From NCBI GenBank assembly GCA_002840785.1, contig PHCH01000003.1, positions 106,228-170,227 on the forward strand: a stretch of DNA of 64,000 nt. The letters run 5' to 3'. This document shows positions 40,389-48,916 of the stretch, in pieces. Source of the stretch: Betaproteobacteria bacterium HGW-Betaproteobacteria-4. GTDB lineage: Bacteria > Pseudomonadota > Gammaproteobacteria > Burkholderiales > Rhodocyclaceae. Below the pieces are notes generated by a model. It was not told where the DNA came from, ran no database searches, and was given only the letters and a program-made list of their open reading frames with translations. A program made the position numbers and the translations under genes. Position 1 is the first letter of the stretch, and every line of letters starts with the position of its first letter.

Positions 40389-41669
40389 ATGAGTCGGGTC
40401 GATCTTTACCTTAATGCGGCTGAGCGGGCCAATACCCGACGCAGTTATGCCTCGGCCATCCGCCATTTCGAGATAGAGTGGCGCGGTCTACTGCCGGCAA
40501 CGATCGATTCGATTGCCCGGTATCTGGCCGGACACGCCGAATCCTTATCCCTGAACACCCTCAAGCACCGATTGGCCGCCTTGTCGCGCTGGCACCAGGA
40601 ACACGGTTTCCCCGACCCGACCAAGGCCGCCAAGATCCGCCAAGTTCTTAAAGGCATCCGGGCGCTGCATCCGGCCCAGGAGAAGCGCGCCAAGCCGTTG
40701 GAACTGGACATCCTGCAACAGACCAGTGACTGGCTGGTGCAGGCAACAGCCGCCGCCGTTGTCCGGGGCGATGCCGGCAGCGCGCTACGACATACCCGTG
40801 ACCGTGCTCTGGTGCTGCTGGGGTTCTGGCGGGGATTCCGCTCCGATGAATTGGCCAGTCTGTGCATCGAGTTTATCGAGATCAAGCCTGGCGAGGGGAT
40901 GACCTGTTATCTCCCGCGGAGCAAAGGGGATCGCCAACTGGAAGGGCGAAAATTTTCCTGCCCGGCATTGTCTCGCCTGTGCCCGGTGGAGGCGGTCGAG
41001 GATTGGCTGGCCTTGTCCGAACTCAAGGAAGGTCCACTTTTTCGTAAAATTAACCGCTGGGGTCATCTCTCAGAGACTGGGCTTCTCCCTGGAAGCATCA
41101 TTCCCATGCTTCGCCAGTTCCTTGCGCAAGCGGGGATCGCCGATGCCGAAGCGTTCAGCAGCCACTCCCTACGCCGGGGATTTGCCCAGTGGGCAGGTTC
41201 GAGCGGGTGGGATATCCGGGAGTTGATGACCTACGTCGGCTGGCGCGACGTGAAGGCCGCCATGCGCTATCTGGACGGGATTGATGTTGGTCTCAAGGCG
41301 CGCTTCGAGCAGGGCTTGGATCGTACTTTGCCGGAGTTGGTGAAGCCGATGCCGCAACTTCCGGCCGTTCCGGAAGTGGCACAGACGATCATCGAGGTAT
41401 CGATCCAGCTATCTTCATTTAGCGGCAGCCGTCGGAAAGAAGCCAGTGCATTACGCGACATGCTGGATACCGGTCTCGCCCGTTTTCAGGCGCAGCAGGT
41501 CGACAGTGATCGCGGCCTATATCAGCTATCCGTCCCGACCCCCTCGGCCGATATTCTGGATGATCATCTCTACGCTTTGCTGGATGAACTCCACCGCATT
41601 GCCGATGCCAAGGAATGCTTTCTGGAGGCAGTTTGCCGCGATCCATCAAGCGGCAAGCATTGGGATTGA
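40389..41669 (+). CDS. Tyrosine recombinase (TnpI-like)
   Basis: 426 residues. SAM-like N-terminal domain about 1-95; catalytic Arg in LGFWRGFRSDEL, HSLRR box in SSHSLRRGFAQWA, the final W/H box in VGWRDVKAAMRYLDG with Tyr. About 120 residues follow the catalytic domain, with no family I recognise. Adjacent to a Tn3 transposase, so it probably resolves cointegrates in place of a serine resolvase. Confidence 0.85.
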   Translation: MSRVDLYLNAAERANTRRSYASAIRHFEIEWRGLLPATIDSIARYLAGHAESLSLNTLKHRLAALSRWHQEHGFPDPTKAAKIRQVLKGIRALHPAQEKRAKPLELDILQQTSDWLVQATAAAVVRGDAGSALRHTRDRALVLLGFWRGFRSDELASLCIEFIEIKPGEGMTCYLPRSKGDRQLEGRKFSCPALSRLCPVEAVEDWLALSELKEGPLFRKINRWGHLSETGLLPGSIIPMLRQFLAQAGIADAEAFSSHSLRRGFAQWAGSSGWDIRELMTYVGWRDVKAAMRYLDGIDVGLKARFEQGLDRTLPELVKPMPQLPAVPEVAQTIIEVSIQLSSFSGSRRKEASALRDMLDTGLARFQAQQVDSDRGLYQLSVPTPSADILDDHLYALLDELHRIADAKECFLEAVCRDPSSGKHWD

Positions 41670-41675
41670 TCCAGC

Positions 41676-44672
41676 ATGACCCAACTGTACGAGACCGCGT
41701 ATCCCCGCTTGAATGCGGACCCTTCCGCGCAGGATCTTGAAGAGGTCTACACCCTGACGCGGGATGAAATTGCCTTCATTGACCGGACCTTCAAACGACC
41801 GCCCGCTCGCACGGTGGCCTTTCTCTATCTGAAGCTTTTTCAGCGACTGGGCTATTTCATCCGTATCAAGGATGTACCAACCGTCATCCGGCAGCACATT
41901 GTGGCGCAAACGGGATTCGCCCGTCCCCCAAGGCTGGAGGAGTTGTTGCAGTTTGACCGCTCAACCGGCCGAGAACGGATGATCGAATCGCTGCGCCGCT
42001 TCCTGGATGTCCGTCCACTCAATCAGGAGGGTCGGGCCTGGCTCCAGCACATTGCCGAGACGGCTGCCGACAATCGCCATGTCGTGGCCGACATCATCAA
42101 CGTGATGCTGGAGGAACTGGTCCATCACCGCTATGAGTTGCCCGGCTTCACGGGTTTGGATCGATTGGCCATTCAGGCCCGGGAAAAGATTCACGAGGTG
42201 CATTTCGCGGGTATCGCAAATCAACTCGATACCAAGGTCAAGGAACGGATCGACAGCCTGTTCAAGGTCAGCAAGGATGAATCCAGCACGACCTGGAACA
42301 TGCTCAAGCGGGAACCGAAGAAACCAACCAACAAGGAAACCCGCTCCTACCTCCAACACATCAGGCGCTTGCAGTTGCTCGTTGAGCAACTGCCCCAACC
42401 GGATATTCCCGTCCCCAAACTCAAGCAGTATCGCTATATCGCTCGCTCCCTGAATGCCAGTGAGATGGCGGAACTGAAACCGCAGAAGCGTTATGCGCTG
42501 GCGGTCATTTATATCCGCGCGCAGTTTGCGCAGACCCTCGACGATGCGACCGATCTGTTCGTCCGCATGCTCCAGAACCTGGACAATCAGGCCCGCACCA
42601 AGTTGGGTGAGTACCAGCAAGAACACTTGCAACGAACAGATCGCCTGATCGGGCAGTTAAAGGAGGTGTTACTGGCCTACCAGATCAATGGCACCGACCA
42701 TCAACGCGTGGAAGCCATTGGTTCCAGTCTGATTGCCGACGTCGACGACTTGGTGGCCATCTGCGACGAACACATGGCCTATGCCGGTCGCAATTATCTG
42801 CCGTTCCTCATCCAACCCTACAAGGCGGTGCGCGCCCAATTACTCAACTGCATCGAAATCATCAATCCACAGAGCAGCAGCGAGGACGATACCTTGATCC
42901 GGATGATGAAGGCGTTGCAGGGACTGCGCAGCTCGCGTCACGAGATCGTGCCGATTTCGCTGATTGACCTGGATGCAGAACGCGATCTCCAGTGGTTGCC
43001 TGCTGCCTGGCGAAAACTGGTCGTTACCGAACGTGCCGACGGACGGATCGCCACCATCAATCGCCGCTATTTTGAACTGGCAGTCTTGTATGCCATTCGC
43101 GATGAGCTAAAGTCAGGCGACCTCTTCATTCAGCATGGCGAACGCTATGACGATTATCGCGAACAGTTGGTTGACGATGAAACCCTGAATCGTGAACTGA
43201 CTGAATATGGTCAGGTAACGGGCGTTGAAACCGATCCCAAGGTCTTTACCCAGGCATTGAAATCCGCCTTACTGGAGACGGCCGAAGCCGTCGATGCCGA
43301 GTTCCCGGAAAATGCCTATGCCGAGATCGTCGACGGCCGATTGATCCTGAAAAAGCCACCGGCGAGCGAATTGCCGCCCGGTATCCGCCAAATTGACCAT
43401 CTGATTACCGAGCGCATGGAGAACGTCAGCATTGTCGACGTGCTGATCGATACCGAGCGCTGGCTGCAAATGCATAAGCTGTTCCGGCCCATGATGGGGA
43501 CCGAAAGCCGGATCGAGGATTTGCGCCCACGGGTGATCAGCACCTTGTTTTGTTACGGCTGCAATCTGGGCCCCACCCAGACGGCACGCTCGATTCGCGG
43601 AATGAGCCGCAAACAAGTTGCCTGGCTAAACATCAAATATATGACCGAAGAGGCGCTGGAACAGGCCATCGTCAAGGTGATCAATGCCTACAACAAGTTC
43701 GAATTGCCCGGCTACTGGGGTTCGGGAAAACATGCCTCAGCCGATGGCACAAAATGGAATCTCTACGAACAGAACCTGATTTCCGAGCACCACATTCGCT
43801 ATGGTGGCTATGGTGGCATCGGCTATTACCACGTCTCGGACAAGTTTATCGCCTTGTTCAGTCACTTCATTTCCTGCGGCACCTACGAGGGAACGCATAT
43901 CCTCGACGGGCTGATGACCAACACCTCGGATATTCGGCCGGATACCATTCATGGCGATACGCAGGCACAGAGCTACACGGTCTTCGCTTTGTCGCATCTG
44001 CTTGGAATCAAGCTGATGCCCCGTATCCGGGGCATCAAGGATCTGGTGTTCCATCGTCCGGATAGCGACAAGAAATTTGCGCACATCGACGGCCTATTCA
44101 CGGACGACATCAACTGGCAATTGATCGAAACCCATTTGCCGGACATGTTGCGCGTGGCCATTTCCATCAAGCTCGGGAAAATATCAGCTTCGGCCATCCT
44201 GCGCCGTCTGGGTACCTATAGCCGCAAGAACAAACTGTATTTCGCCTTCAAGGAATTGGGCAAGGTCGTCCGAACCATGTTCTTGCTGAAATACGTCGGC
44301 GACGTCGAATTACGCCGGCTCATCAACGCTGAAACCAACAAGTCTGAGCAGTTCAATGGCTTCGCCAAGAAAATATTCTTCGGTGGAGAAGGGGAGATCG
44401 CCGAGAACCTGCGCCATGAACAACGCAAGGTGATCAAGTACAACCATCTCGTCGCCAACATGGTCATCCTGCACAATGTGGTGGGGATGAGCCGGGTGCT
44501 GAAGCAGTTGCAGGCCGAGGGAGTGCTAATCAACCAGGAAATTCTGGCTGGGCTGGCCCCATACCGTCTGGAACACATCAATCGCTTTGGCGACTATGTT
44601 CTGGATTTCCGGCGCAAGGTTGCGGTGTTGGCGGATGGGTTCCGGATTCTCGATGTTGAATCAGAGGCTTAA
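41676..44672 (+). CDS. Tn3-family transposase of the tyrosine-recombinase subgroup
   Basis: 998 residues. Clearly distinct from the tnpA at 35540 but with the same architecture: N-terminal DNA-binding part, catalytic Asp in GKHASADGTKWN, Asp in TIHGDTQAQSYTVFALSHLLG, Glu in GEGEIAENLRHEQRKVIKYN. Full length and uninterrupted. Six bases after the recombinase gene. Confidence 0.93.
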   Translation: MTQLYETAYPRLNADPSAQDLEEVYTLTRDEIAFIDRTFKRPPARTVAFLYLKLFQRLGYFIRIKDVPTVIRQHIVAQTGFARPPRLEELLQFDRSTGRERMIESLRRFLDVRPLNQEGRAWLQHIAETAADNRHVVADIINVMLEELVHHRYELPGFTGLDRLAIQAREKIHEVHFAGIANQLDTKVKERIDSLFKVSKDESSTTWNMLKREPKKPTNKETRSYLQHIRRLQLLVEQLPQPDIPVPKLKQYRYIARSLNASEMAELKPQKRYALAVIYIRAQFAQTLDDATDLFVRMLQNLDNQARTKLGEYQQEHLQRTDRLIGQLKEVLLAYQINGTDHQRVEAIGSSLIADVDDLVAICDEHMAYAGRNYLPFLIQPYKAVRAQLLNCIEIINPQSSSEDDTLIRMMKALQGLRSSRHEIVPISLIDLDAERDLQWLPAAWRKLVVTERADGRIATINRRYFELAVLYAIRDELKSGDLFIQHGERYDDYREQLVDDETLNRELTEYGQVTGVETDPKVFTQALKSALLETAEAVDAEFPENAYAEIVDGRLILKKPPASELPPGIRQIDHLITERMENVSIVDVLIDTERWLQMHKLFRPMMGTESRIEDLRPRVISTLFCYGCNLGPTQTARSIRGMSRKQVAWLNIKYMTEEALEQAIVKVINAYNKFELPGYWGSGKHASADGTKWNLYEQNLISEHHIRYGGYGGIGYYHVSDKFIALFSHFISCGTYEGTHILDGLMTNTSDIRPDTIHGDTQAQSYTVFALSHLLGIKLMPRIRGIKDLVFHRPDSDKKFAHIDGLFTDDINWQLIETHLPDMLRVAISIKLGKISASAILRRLGTYSRKNKLYFAFKELGKVVRTMFLLKYVGDVELRRLINAETNKSEQFNGFAKKIFFGGEGEIAENLRHEQRKVIKYNHLVANMVILHNVVGMSRVLKQLQAEGVLINQEILAGLAPYRLEHINRFGDYVLDFRRKVAVLADGFRILDVESEA

Positions 44673-44693
44673 AGCAGAAACGGGGAATTTTTC

Positions 44694-45050
44694 ATGATTC
44701 CCGGCCGACCCTCCAATGGTTCAGGGACCGCGAGGGCGATTGACTACAGCCTGAAACGCTGGGTGGCGCTGACGCATTACCTGTCCGATGGCCAGGTGCC
44801 GATCGACAATAACTGGATCGAGAATCAGATCCGGCCCATCGCGATCGGCCGCAAGAATTGGTTATTTGCCGGAAGTCTGCGTGCCGGCAAGCGCGCCGCC
44901 GCGATCATGAGCCTGATTCAATCGGCCAAGCTCAACGGTCACGAACCCTTGGCCTACCTGAAGGATGTCCTGACTCGTTTGCCGACTCAGCCGGCAAGCC
45001 GCGTTGGCGAATTGCTGCCACATCGCTGGCAACCTCAAACTACCCACTGA
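44694..45050 (+). pseudogene. IS66 transposase TnpC, C-terminal remnant
   Basis: About 118 codons, of which roughly the last 112 match the end of IS66 TnpC: RAIDYSLKRWVALTHYLSDG, IDNNWIENQIRPIAIGRKNW, LFAGSLRAGKRAAAIMSLIQ, ending LLPHRWQP. The rest of the gene is missing where the Tn3-type unit meets it at about 44680-44715. Confidence 0.9.
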
Positions 45051-45060
45051 ATCAAACTTC

Positions 45061-45084
45061 AAGACGGGTTTGCCGGGCGCTTAC
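45061..45084 (+). repeat. IS66-type right terminal repeat
   Basis: Reads on the minus strand GTAAGCGCCCGGCAAACCC and so on; IS66 ends begin with GTAA. It marks the outer edge of the IS66 remnant. Confidence 0.65.
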
Positions 45085-45180
45085 AATACGGTGTGCTAGC
45101 AGCTGGTAATCGGCGCACAAGCTGTCTGATCCTGGCCGAACTTTGGAGGGAGTTTTGGCCGATGAGTGGAAACGAACAGG

Positions 45181-46362
45181 TCACCAACCGAGCCTATGTT
45201 TTGCTTCGGTCTCTTTGTGACGCTGATCATCTTCAGTATGCAAATAGGTGTTCGTCGTCGAAATAGAACTATGGCCAAGGTTATCGCGAACGTGTCGAAG
45301 ATCCATCGAATCAGCCATGTTGGAGCCGGCGGTGTGCCGCATCCAGTGTGCCGACGCATCCTCGACCATATGAGCTAGGCGTTCAAACTCAACTCCGCGA
45401 TCGCGAATTCGGGACGCAGTTCGGTTGAACACCTCCTTGACGATCAAATGCACCGCACTTCGCGTCAACGAGCGCTGCTTTCCGCCAATAGGCAGGAGGA
45501 GGGGAGTGGGCTCACCGGAAAGAGGGACGGGCGTTAGCCCATTTTCACGACGATAGCGTGACAACTCAACGATTAGTTCGGCCGTTGCTGGAACCAAACG
45601 GGTCTTGTCGCCCTTGCCTGTGATTTCCAACCACCACCGTTCTTCACCTTCAGAGTCACGTCGGCAGAAAAATGCCCCCATGCTGTTCTCAATGACCTCA
45701 GAAATGCGCAGGCCACAGATGTAGAGCAACGAAAACAGCCAACGGACGCGATGAAAATGTTCACGCTCCCGATCAGTTTCGCGGGGCATGGTTTCAATCG
45801 TCGTTTTGACCTCGAGCCAAAGCTCATCGTCCAGAAATCGAGTAATTCGGGGTTTGGCCTTGCGTTGCCGCTGGCGCGACAGCGACAAGGGATTGCCCGC
45901 CAAATAACCGGCATTCACCAGCCAGGAAAACATCGTATTCAGAATGATGATGGCCTGGCGCTGACTGGTTGGGGCGAGGGGGCCTGCAAAAGGGCGCCAA
46001 TCCGGATCAAACCGTGACCATTTTCGACCTGCTTTCATCACCCAGCGCTCAGCTGGCTGTGGATCAGAGAGGAAGCGCTGATAAACCAGTAAATCCTCAT
46101 GGGTCAGCGATGACAAGGGCTTTCCTAGTTCCAGAGTCGCCCAGAGCAACAGACGTTCGGATTCCTTGCGATAGCTGTCAAATGTGGTGCGCGTATCGAG
46201 AAAGCGGGCCAGCCAGGCTTTCAAGGCATCGATATCGGTCTGAGCAGCGATCTGAGCATGGCCAAGCGTTGAGCGATTGCCGCCGGCCCGGCCATCGAGG
46301 TGATCTGGCAAGCGGACTAACTCAAGCGGCGCAATGGCTGCTACGAGGATCAAATCGCTCAT
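45181..46362 (-). CDS. Tyrosine recombinase, TnpS-like
   Basis: 393 residues. Core-binding domain about 45-150; catalytic Arg in YICGLRISEVIEN, Lys in GKGDKTRLVPA, HxxR in AHWMRHTAGSNMA, GH in LGHSSISTTNTYLH with Tyr. Divergent from a coiled-coil tnpT-like gene with about 176 bases between, the arrangement of Tn4651-type cointegrate resolution genes (tnpS and tnpT). A stand-alone integrase is the alternative. Confidence 0.8.
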   Translation of the reverse strand: MSDLILVAAIAPLELVRLPDHLDGRAGGNRSTLGHAQIAAQTDIDALKAWLARFLDTRTTFDSYRKESERLLLWATLELGKPLSSLTHEDLLVYQRFLSDPQPAERWVMKAGRKWSRFDPDWRPFAGPLAPTSQRQAIIILNTMFSWLVNAGYLAGNPLSLSRQRQRKAKPRITRFLDDELWLEVKTTIETMPRETDREREHFHRVRWLFSLLYICGLRISEVIENSMGAFFCRRDSEGEERWWLEITGKGDKTRLVPATAELIVELSRYRRENGLTPVPLSGEPTPLLLPIGGKQRSLTRSAVHLIVKEVFNRTASRIRDRGVEFERLAHMVEDASAHWMRHTAGSNMADSMDLRHVRDNLGHSSISTTNTYLHTEDDQRHKETEAKHRLGW

Positions 46363-46538
46363 TTATCGGTTCCGCAGGTCTGGCTACTTTGCCGCTATTG
46401 TAGCGCCGAATAAATTCGACAGTATAGTCGTAATGTCAAATTTACCTTCTTGCGAGTTATATATTTAACGTTATACGTTGTATTATTTATTGCTCAATCT
46501 ACTAATACAGCCAGATTGGCGGCTATAGGAGCAAAAGC
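46363..46538. other. Candidate rst resolution site between tnpS and tnpT
   Basis: AT-rich gap with several short dyads: CGAAT-AA-ATTCG (46407-46418), CGAC-AGTATA-GTCG (46417-46430) and AACGT-TAT-ACGTT (46467-46479). In Tn4651-type elements the recombination core lies between the two divergent genes. Which dyad is the crossover site cannot be told from sequence alone. Confidence 0.55.
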
Positions 46539-47564
46539 GTGAGCACAGAAGCCAAAATCATTGCGGAGATTGAAGCGCTCAAGGCCCGTGATCTCGAGAC
46601 ACAGGATCTGTATCGCGAGGTCTGCACCATCCTTTTTTTCCGATACGGCATCACGCCCACAGCCAACAAGCTCTACCAATATGTCCGAAAAGGGAGCATG
46701 TCAGCACCAGCCGAAGCGCTAGCTAGATTTTGGTCTGACTTGCGTGACAAAAGCCGGGTCCGAATTGAACACCCCGATCTACCAGAGAGCCTAAAGGCTG
46801 CTGCAGGGGAGCTAGTGGCGTCACTGTGGTCGCAAGCCCAGGCGGGCGCCCAGGAAAGCCTCGCTGCCTTTCGCCTTGAAGCTCAAGAACTGGTCGCCAA
46901 TTCCCAACAGGCCTGTGAGGCCGCGGACCAGGCGCGTGTCGCCGCCCAAACAGAAGTGAATCAGACTCGAGGAGCACTCAGAGACGCTAATGAGCGGATA
47001 TTGCAGCTTGAACGGAATCTGGCCGCTGAAAGCGCCAGAACTGAGTCCTTGGAACAACAGCTTGAGGCAGCCGGTCGACAGCAAATTACTCTTGAGGCAG
47101 CTCTAGCCGAAGCCAGAAGAGATTATTCAGCCGAACTCGAAAAATCCCGGGTAGAACTTCGCCGAACCGAAGAGCGTCTTGCAGCCAACGAGAAACGCGC
47201 GTTGATGGAGATTGATCATGAACGTCAAATGACGGCAAAGATACAACGAGAACTCCAGCAACTTCGCGAAAACTGGCTCATGAGTGAAGAGAGACAGCGA
47301 AATGACCTAGCTGCCAGCAAGTCTGAGTTGGTAGAGACAAGACAGAAGCTAGGGGTTGCGGAAGGCAAACAGAATGAGCTTAGGGGGGTAGTTAATCAGC
47401 AACTTGAAGAACTTTCCGTTCTCCGCCAGTCTCAAGCCAGGGTCGAGACGCAATTGGCATTGCTGCGAAGAGAAGTGGAGCTTACCCAAGAAGCGAAGTT
47501 ACTTCAGGCGAGTAAGCCCACCACCCCAAGAGGGCCGCGGCGAAACAGGAAATTGTCGATATAG
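46539..47564 (+). CDS. Coiled-coil DNA-binding protein, TnpT/KfrA-like
   Basis: 341 residues with GTG start (AGGAG 7 bases upstream). N-terminal ~100 residues form a KfrA-type DNA-binding region (FFRYGITPTANKLYQYVRKGSMSAPAEALARFW), and about 110-325 is a long coiled coil with Glu/Gln/Arg-rich heptads (AGRQQITLEAALAEARRDYS, RRTEERLAANEKR). A basic tail ends RRNRKLSI. Likely partner of the divergent tyrosine recombinase. Confidence 0.8.
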   Translation: MSTEAKIIAEIEALKARDLETQDLYREVCTILFFRYGITPTANKLYQYVRKGSMSAPAEALARFWSDLRDKSRVRIEHPDLPESLKAAAGELVASLWSQAQAGAQESLAAFRLEAQELVANSQQACEAADQARVAAQTEVNQTRGALRDANERILQLERNLAAESARTESLEQQLEAAGRQQITLEAALAEARRDYSAELEKSRVELRRTEERLAANEKRALMEIDHERQMTAKIQRELQQLRENWLMSEERQRNDLAASKSELVETRQKLGVAEGKQNELRGVVNQQLEELSVLRQSQARVETQLALLRREVELTQEAKLLQASKPTTPRGPRRNRKLSI

Positions 47565-47859
47565 TAGGGCACACGGATAACACATCGAGCCCTAAATTTT
47601 ATTCTTAAAACGTATTTCGGCTGCCCCATGCATGGCTTAGCCACTGCCGATATCTTCGCCTCTCATTGATCTGGGGGATAATAGAACGGTTCGAATGCCT
47701 GTAGGTAGCAATAAGCTACTTAATCTGTGAGCAAAAATTCAAACAAGAAGACTCCAAAGCATTCTTTTCGTATCAATAGCGCACTAATTTTCACACCAAG
47801 TGTCTTCCAATCCTTTTATGCACTGTGTTCGCCACGTCCCGGCCACCACGATTTAACAA
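47565..47859. other. Intergenic gap, no gene seen
   Basis: 295 bases between the tnpT-like gene and the DUF1178 gene. AT-richer than its surroundings. I see no convincing open frame, RNA gene or inverted repeat, and no clear ribosome site before the DUF1178 ATG. Confidence 0.5.
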
Positions 47860-48318
47860 ATGATCATTTACGACCTTAACTGCGACAACAATCATCAATT
47901 TGAAGGCTGGTTTCAAAATGCCAGCGCGTTTGAAAGCCAGCTTGAAGGCAAACTTGTCTGCTGTCCGAAGTGCGATAGCCACAAAGTTCGCCGTGTACCG
48001 TCGGCCGTCATGATTTCCGGCCACCACAGCGAACTTAATGAGACATCATCTGTCCAGTCAAGCTCCTCTGGAAGCACGGCGCTAATGCCTGTTGGCGCGC
48101 AGGCGATGGCAATCTATCGTCAATTGATAGATGCAATCGCCAAACAGAGCGAAGATGTCGGAACATCATTTGCAGAGGAGGCTCGCAAGATTCACTACAA
48201 CGAAGCGCCCGAGCGACCGATTCGTGGGGAGGCGACGGTAGATGAATGCGAAGCACTGCGAGACGAAGGGATCAACGTATTGCAACTACCTCTACTAAAG
48301 GACGAGGATCTGAATTGA
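47860..48318 (+). CDS. DUF1178 family protein
   Basis: 152 residues. MIIYDLNCDNNHQFEGWF and the zinc-ribbon-like CCPKCDS define DUF1178; C terminus is EAPERPIRGEATVDECEALRDEG and LPLLKDEDLN. Function unknown. Family members are usually single-copy chromosomal genes, and here it sits between transposon genes and a repeat array, while its last ten codons occur again at 48683. It may therefore be a hybrid or a mobile-element copy. No strong ribosome site is visible. Confidence 0.9.
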   Translation: MIIYDLNCDNNHQFEGWFQNASAFESQLEGKLVCCPKCDSHKVRRVPSAVMISGHHSELNETSSVQSSSSGSTALMPVGAQAMAIYRQLIDAIAKQSEDVGTSFAEEARKIHYNEAPERPIRGEATVDECEALRDEGINVLQLPLLKDEDLN

Positions 48319-48394
48319 TCCGTTGTGGATTTCGCCATGCGCCACGATTGAAGTGAGTGTAGGTATGTGTAACAGCCTCTCGCGCTAGCAGTTT

Positions 48395-48676
48395 GCCGGA
48401 CAGAATTGTGACATCTAAGGCTAGGGGGCTAGATTGTGACCCTGTATAAATTCACCCAGGGGGCTAGTTTGAGGTCGAAGGAGCTAATTTGTGACCAGAA
48501 AGTCTTCAAATCTAAGGGGCTTATTTGTGTCACCTTAGTCTGAGGACAAGGGGGATATTTCTGACTAGCCGTTTATGAAAAATGGACAAAATTTAGTGTA
48601 GGGGGCTACTTTGAGGAAACAGGGGGCTAAATTGCGGTCACAAATTGTAGAAATCCGGGGGACGGAATTGTGTCAC
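48395..48676 (+). repeat. Array of nine same-strand ~17-20 bp repeats
   Basis: Units fit GGGGGCTAnWTTGTGAC with variation, starting at about 48395, 48424, 48459, 48480, 48516, 48550, 48601, 48622 and 48657; start-to-start spacing is 21-51 bases. All point the same way. Examples: GGGGGCTAGATTGTGAC (48424), GGGGGCTACTTTGAGG (48601), GGGGGACGGAATTGTGTCAC (48657). Not CRISPR: spacers are short and uneven. Transposase-binding sites at one end of a Tn7/Tni-like element, or replication iterons, are the candidate explanations. Confidence 0.8.
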
Positions 48677-48682
48677 CTGAGT

Positions 48683-48715
48683 TTGCCACTGCCCAAGGAT
48701 GAGGATCTGAACTGA
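48683..48715 (+). pseudogene. Second copy of the DUF1178 gene 3' end
   Basis: Eleven codons reading LPLPKDEDLN-stop, matching LPLLKDEDLN-stop at 48286-48318. Starts 6 bases after the last array unit. Synonymous differences show it diverged from the upstream copy, so it is likely the native gene end left after an insertion. Confidence 0.8.
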
Positions 48716-48730
48716 TCCTCTTTTTCTTTC
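48701..48730 (+). terminator. Intrinsic terminator overlapping the DUF1178 3' remnant
   Basis: GAGGATC and GATCCTC make a perfect 7-bp stem around TGAACT, followed by TTTTTCTTTC. The gene stop codon TGA begins in the loop's last base region and extends into the stem. The upstream copy (48301) keeps a GGATC/GATCC stem but has lost the T run. Confidence 0.8.
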
Positions 48731-48860
48731 TTGGATATTATTTAACATAATACAAATTATGCGCGTGGAAGGTGGTTTCGGTGGGGTGCCTGGAACGCCT
48801 GAAGCGATCCGTTTGACTTGAAGTCGGCTGTAGCGATTTATTCAGGATTTCTCGAACCCC

Positions 48861-48891
48861 TGTAAGAAATCCTCGACTTCTCCGACTAATG
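48861..48891 (+). promoter_or_regulatory. ECF-type promoter P1 (phn-like ABC operon)
   Basis: TGTAAGAAAT, 11 bases, CCGACTAATG. As hexamers TGTAAG-N16-CGACTA, a normal ECF spacing. About 26 bases before the ATG at 48917. Identical elements precede the bufferin operon and the ECF operon. The 130-base stretch before it (48731-48860) holds a CATAAT-ACAA-ATTATG dyad at 48746 and nothing else evident. Confidence 0.8.
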
Positions 48892-48916
48892 CCTGAACCC
48901 CATTCGGAGAAGCTCC

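Larger units (their letters stand above)
40389..44672 (+). mobile_element. Second Tn3-type unit: tyrosine recombinase plus transposase, ends not resolved
   Basis: Contains only a TnpI-like tyrosine recombinase and a full-length Tn3 transposase 6 bases apart. I could not find GGGG-type inverted repeats on either side. A similar direct motif flanks the pair: GGAATTTTCATTATCCC at 40306 and GGGGAATTTTTCATGATTCCC (split as 44682-44702). The right side runs straight into an IS66 remnant. Coordinates given cover the genes only. Confidence 0.6.

Noticed and set aside
48395..48676. CRISPR array
   Set aside because: Repeats are 17-20 bases and variable, spacers are 2-33 bases and uneven, and there are no cas genes.
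48746..48761. CATAAT-ACAA-ATTATG dyad as an operator
   Set aside because: Short, AT-rich and about 100 bp upstream of promoter P1; could be chance.
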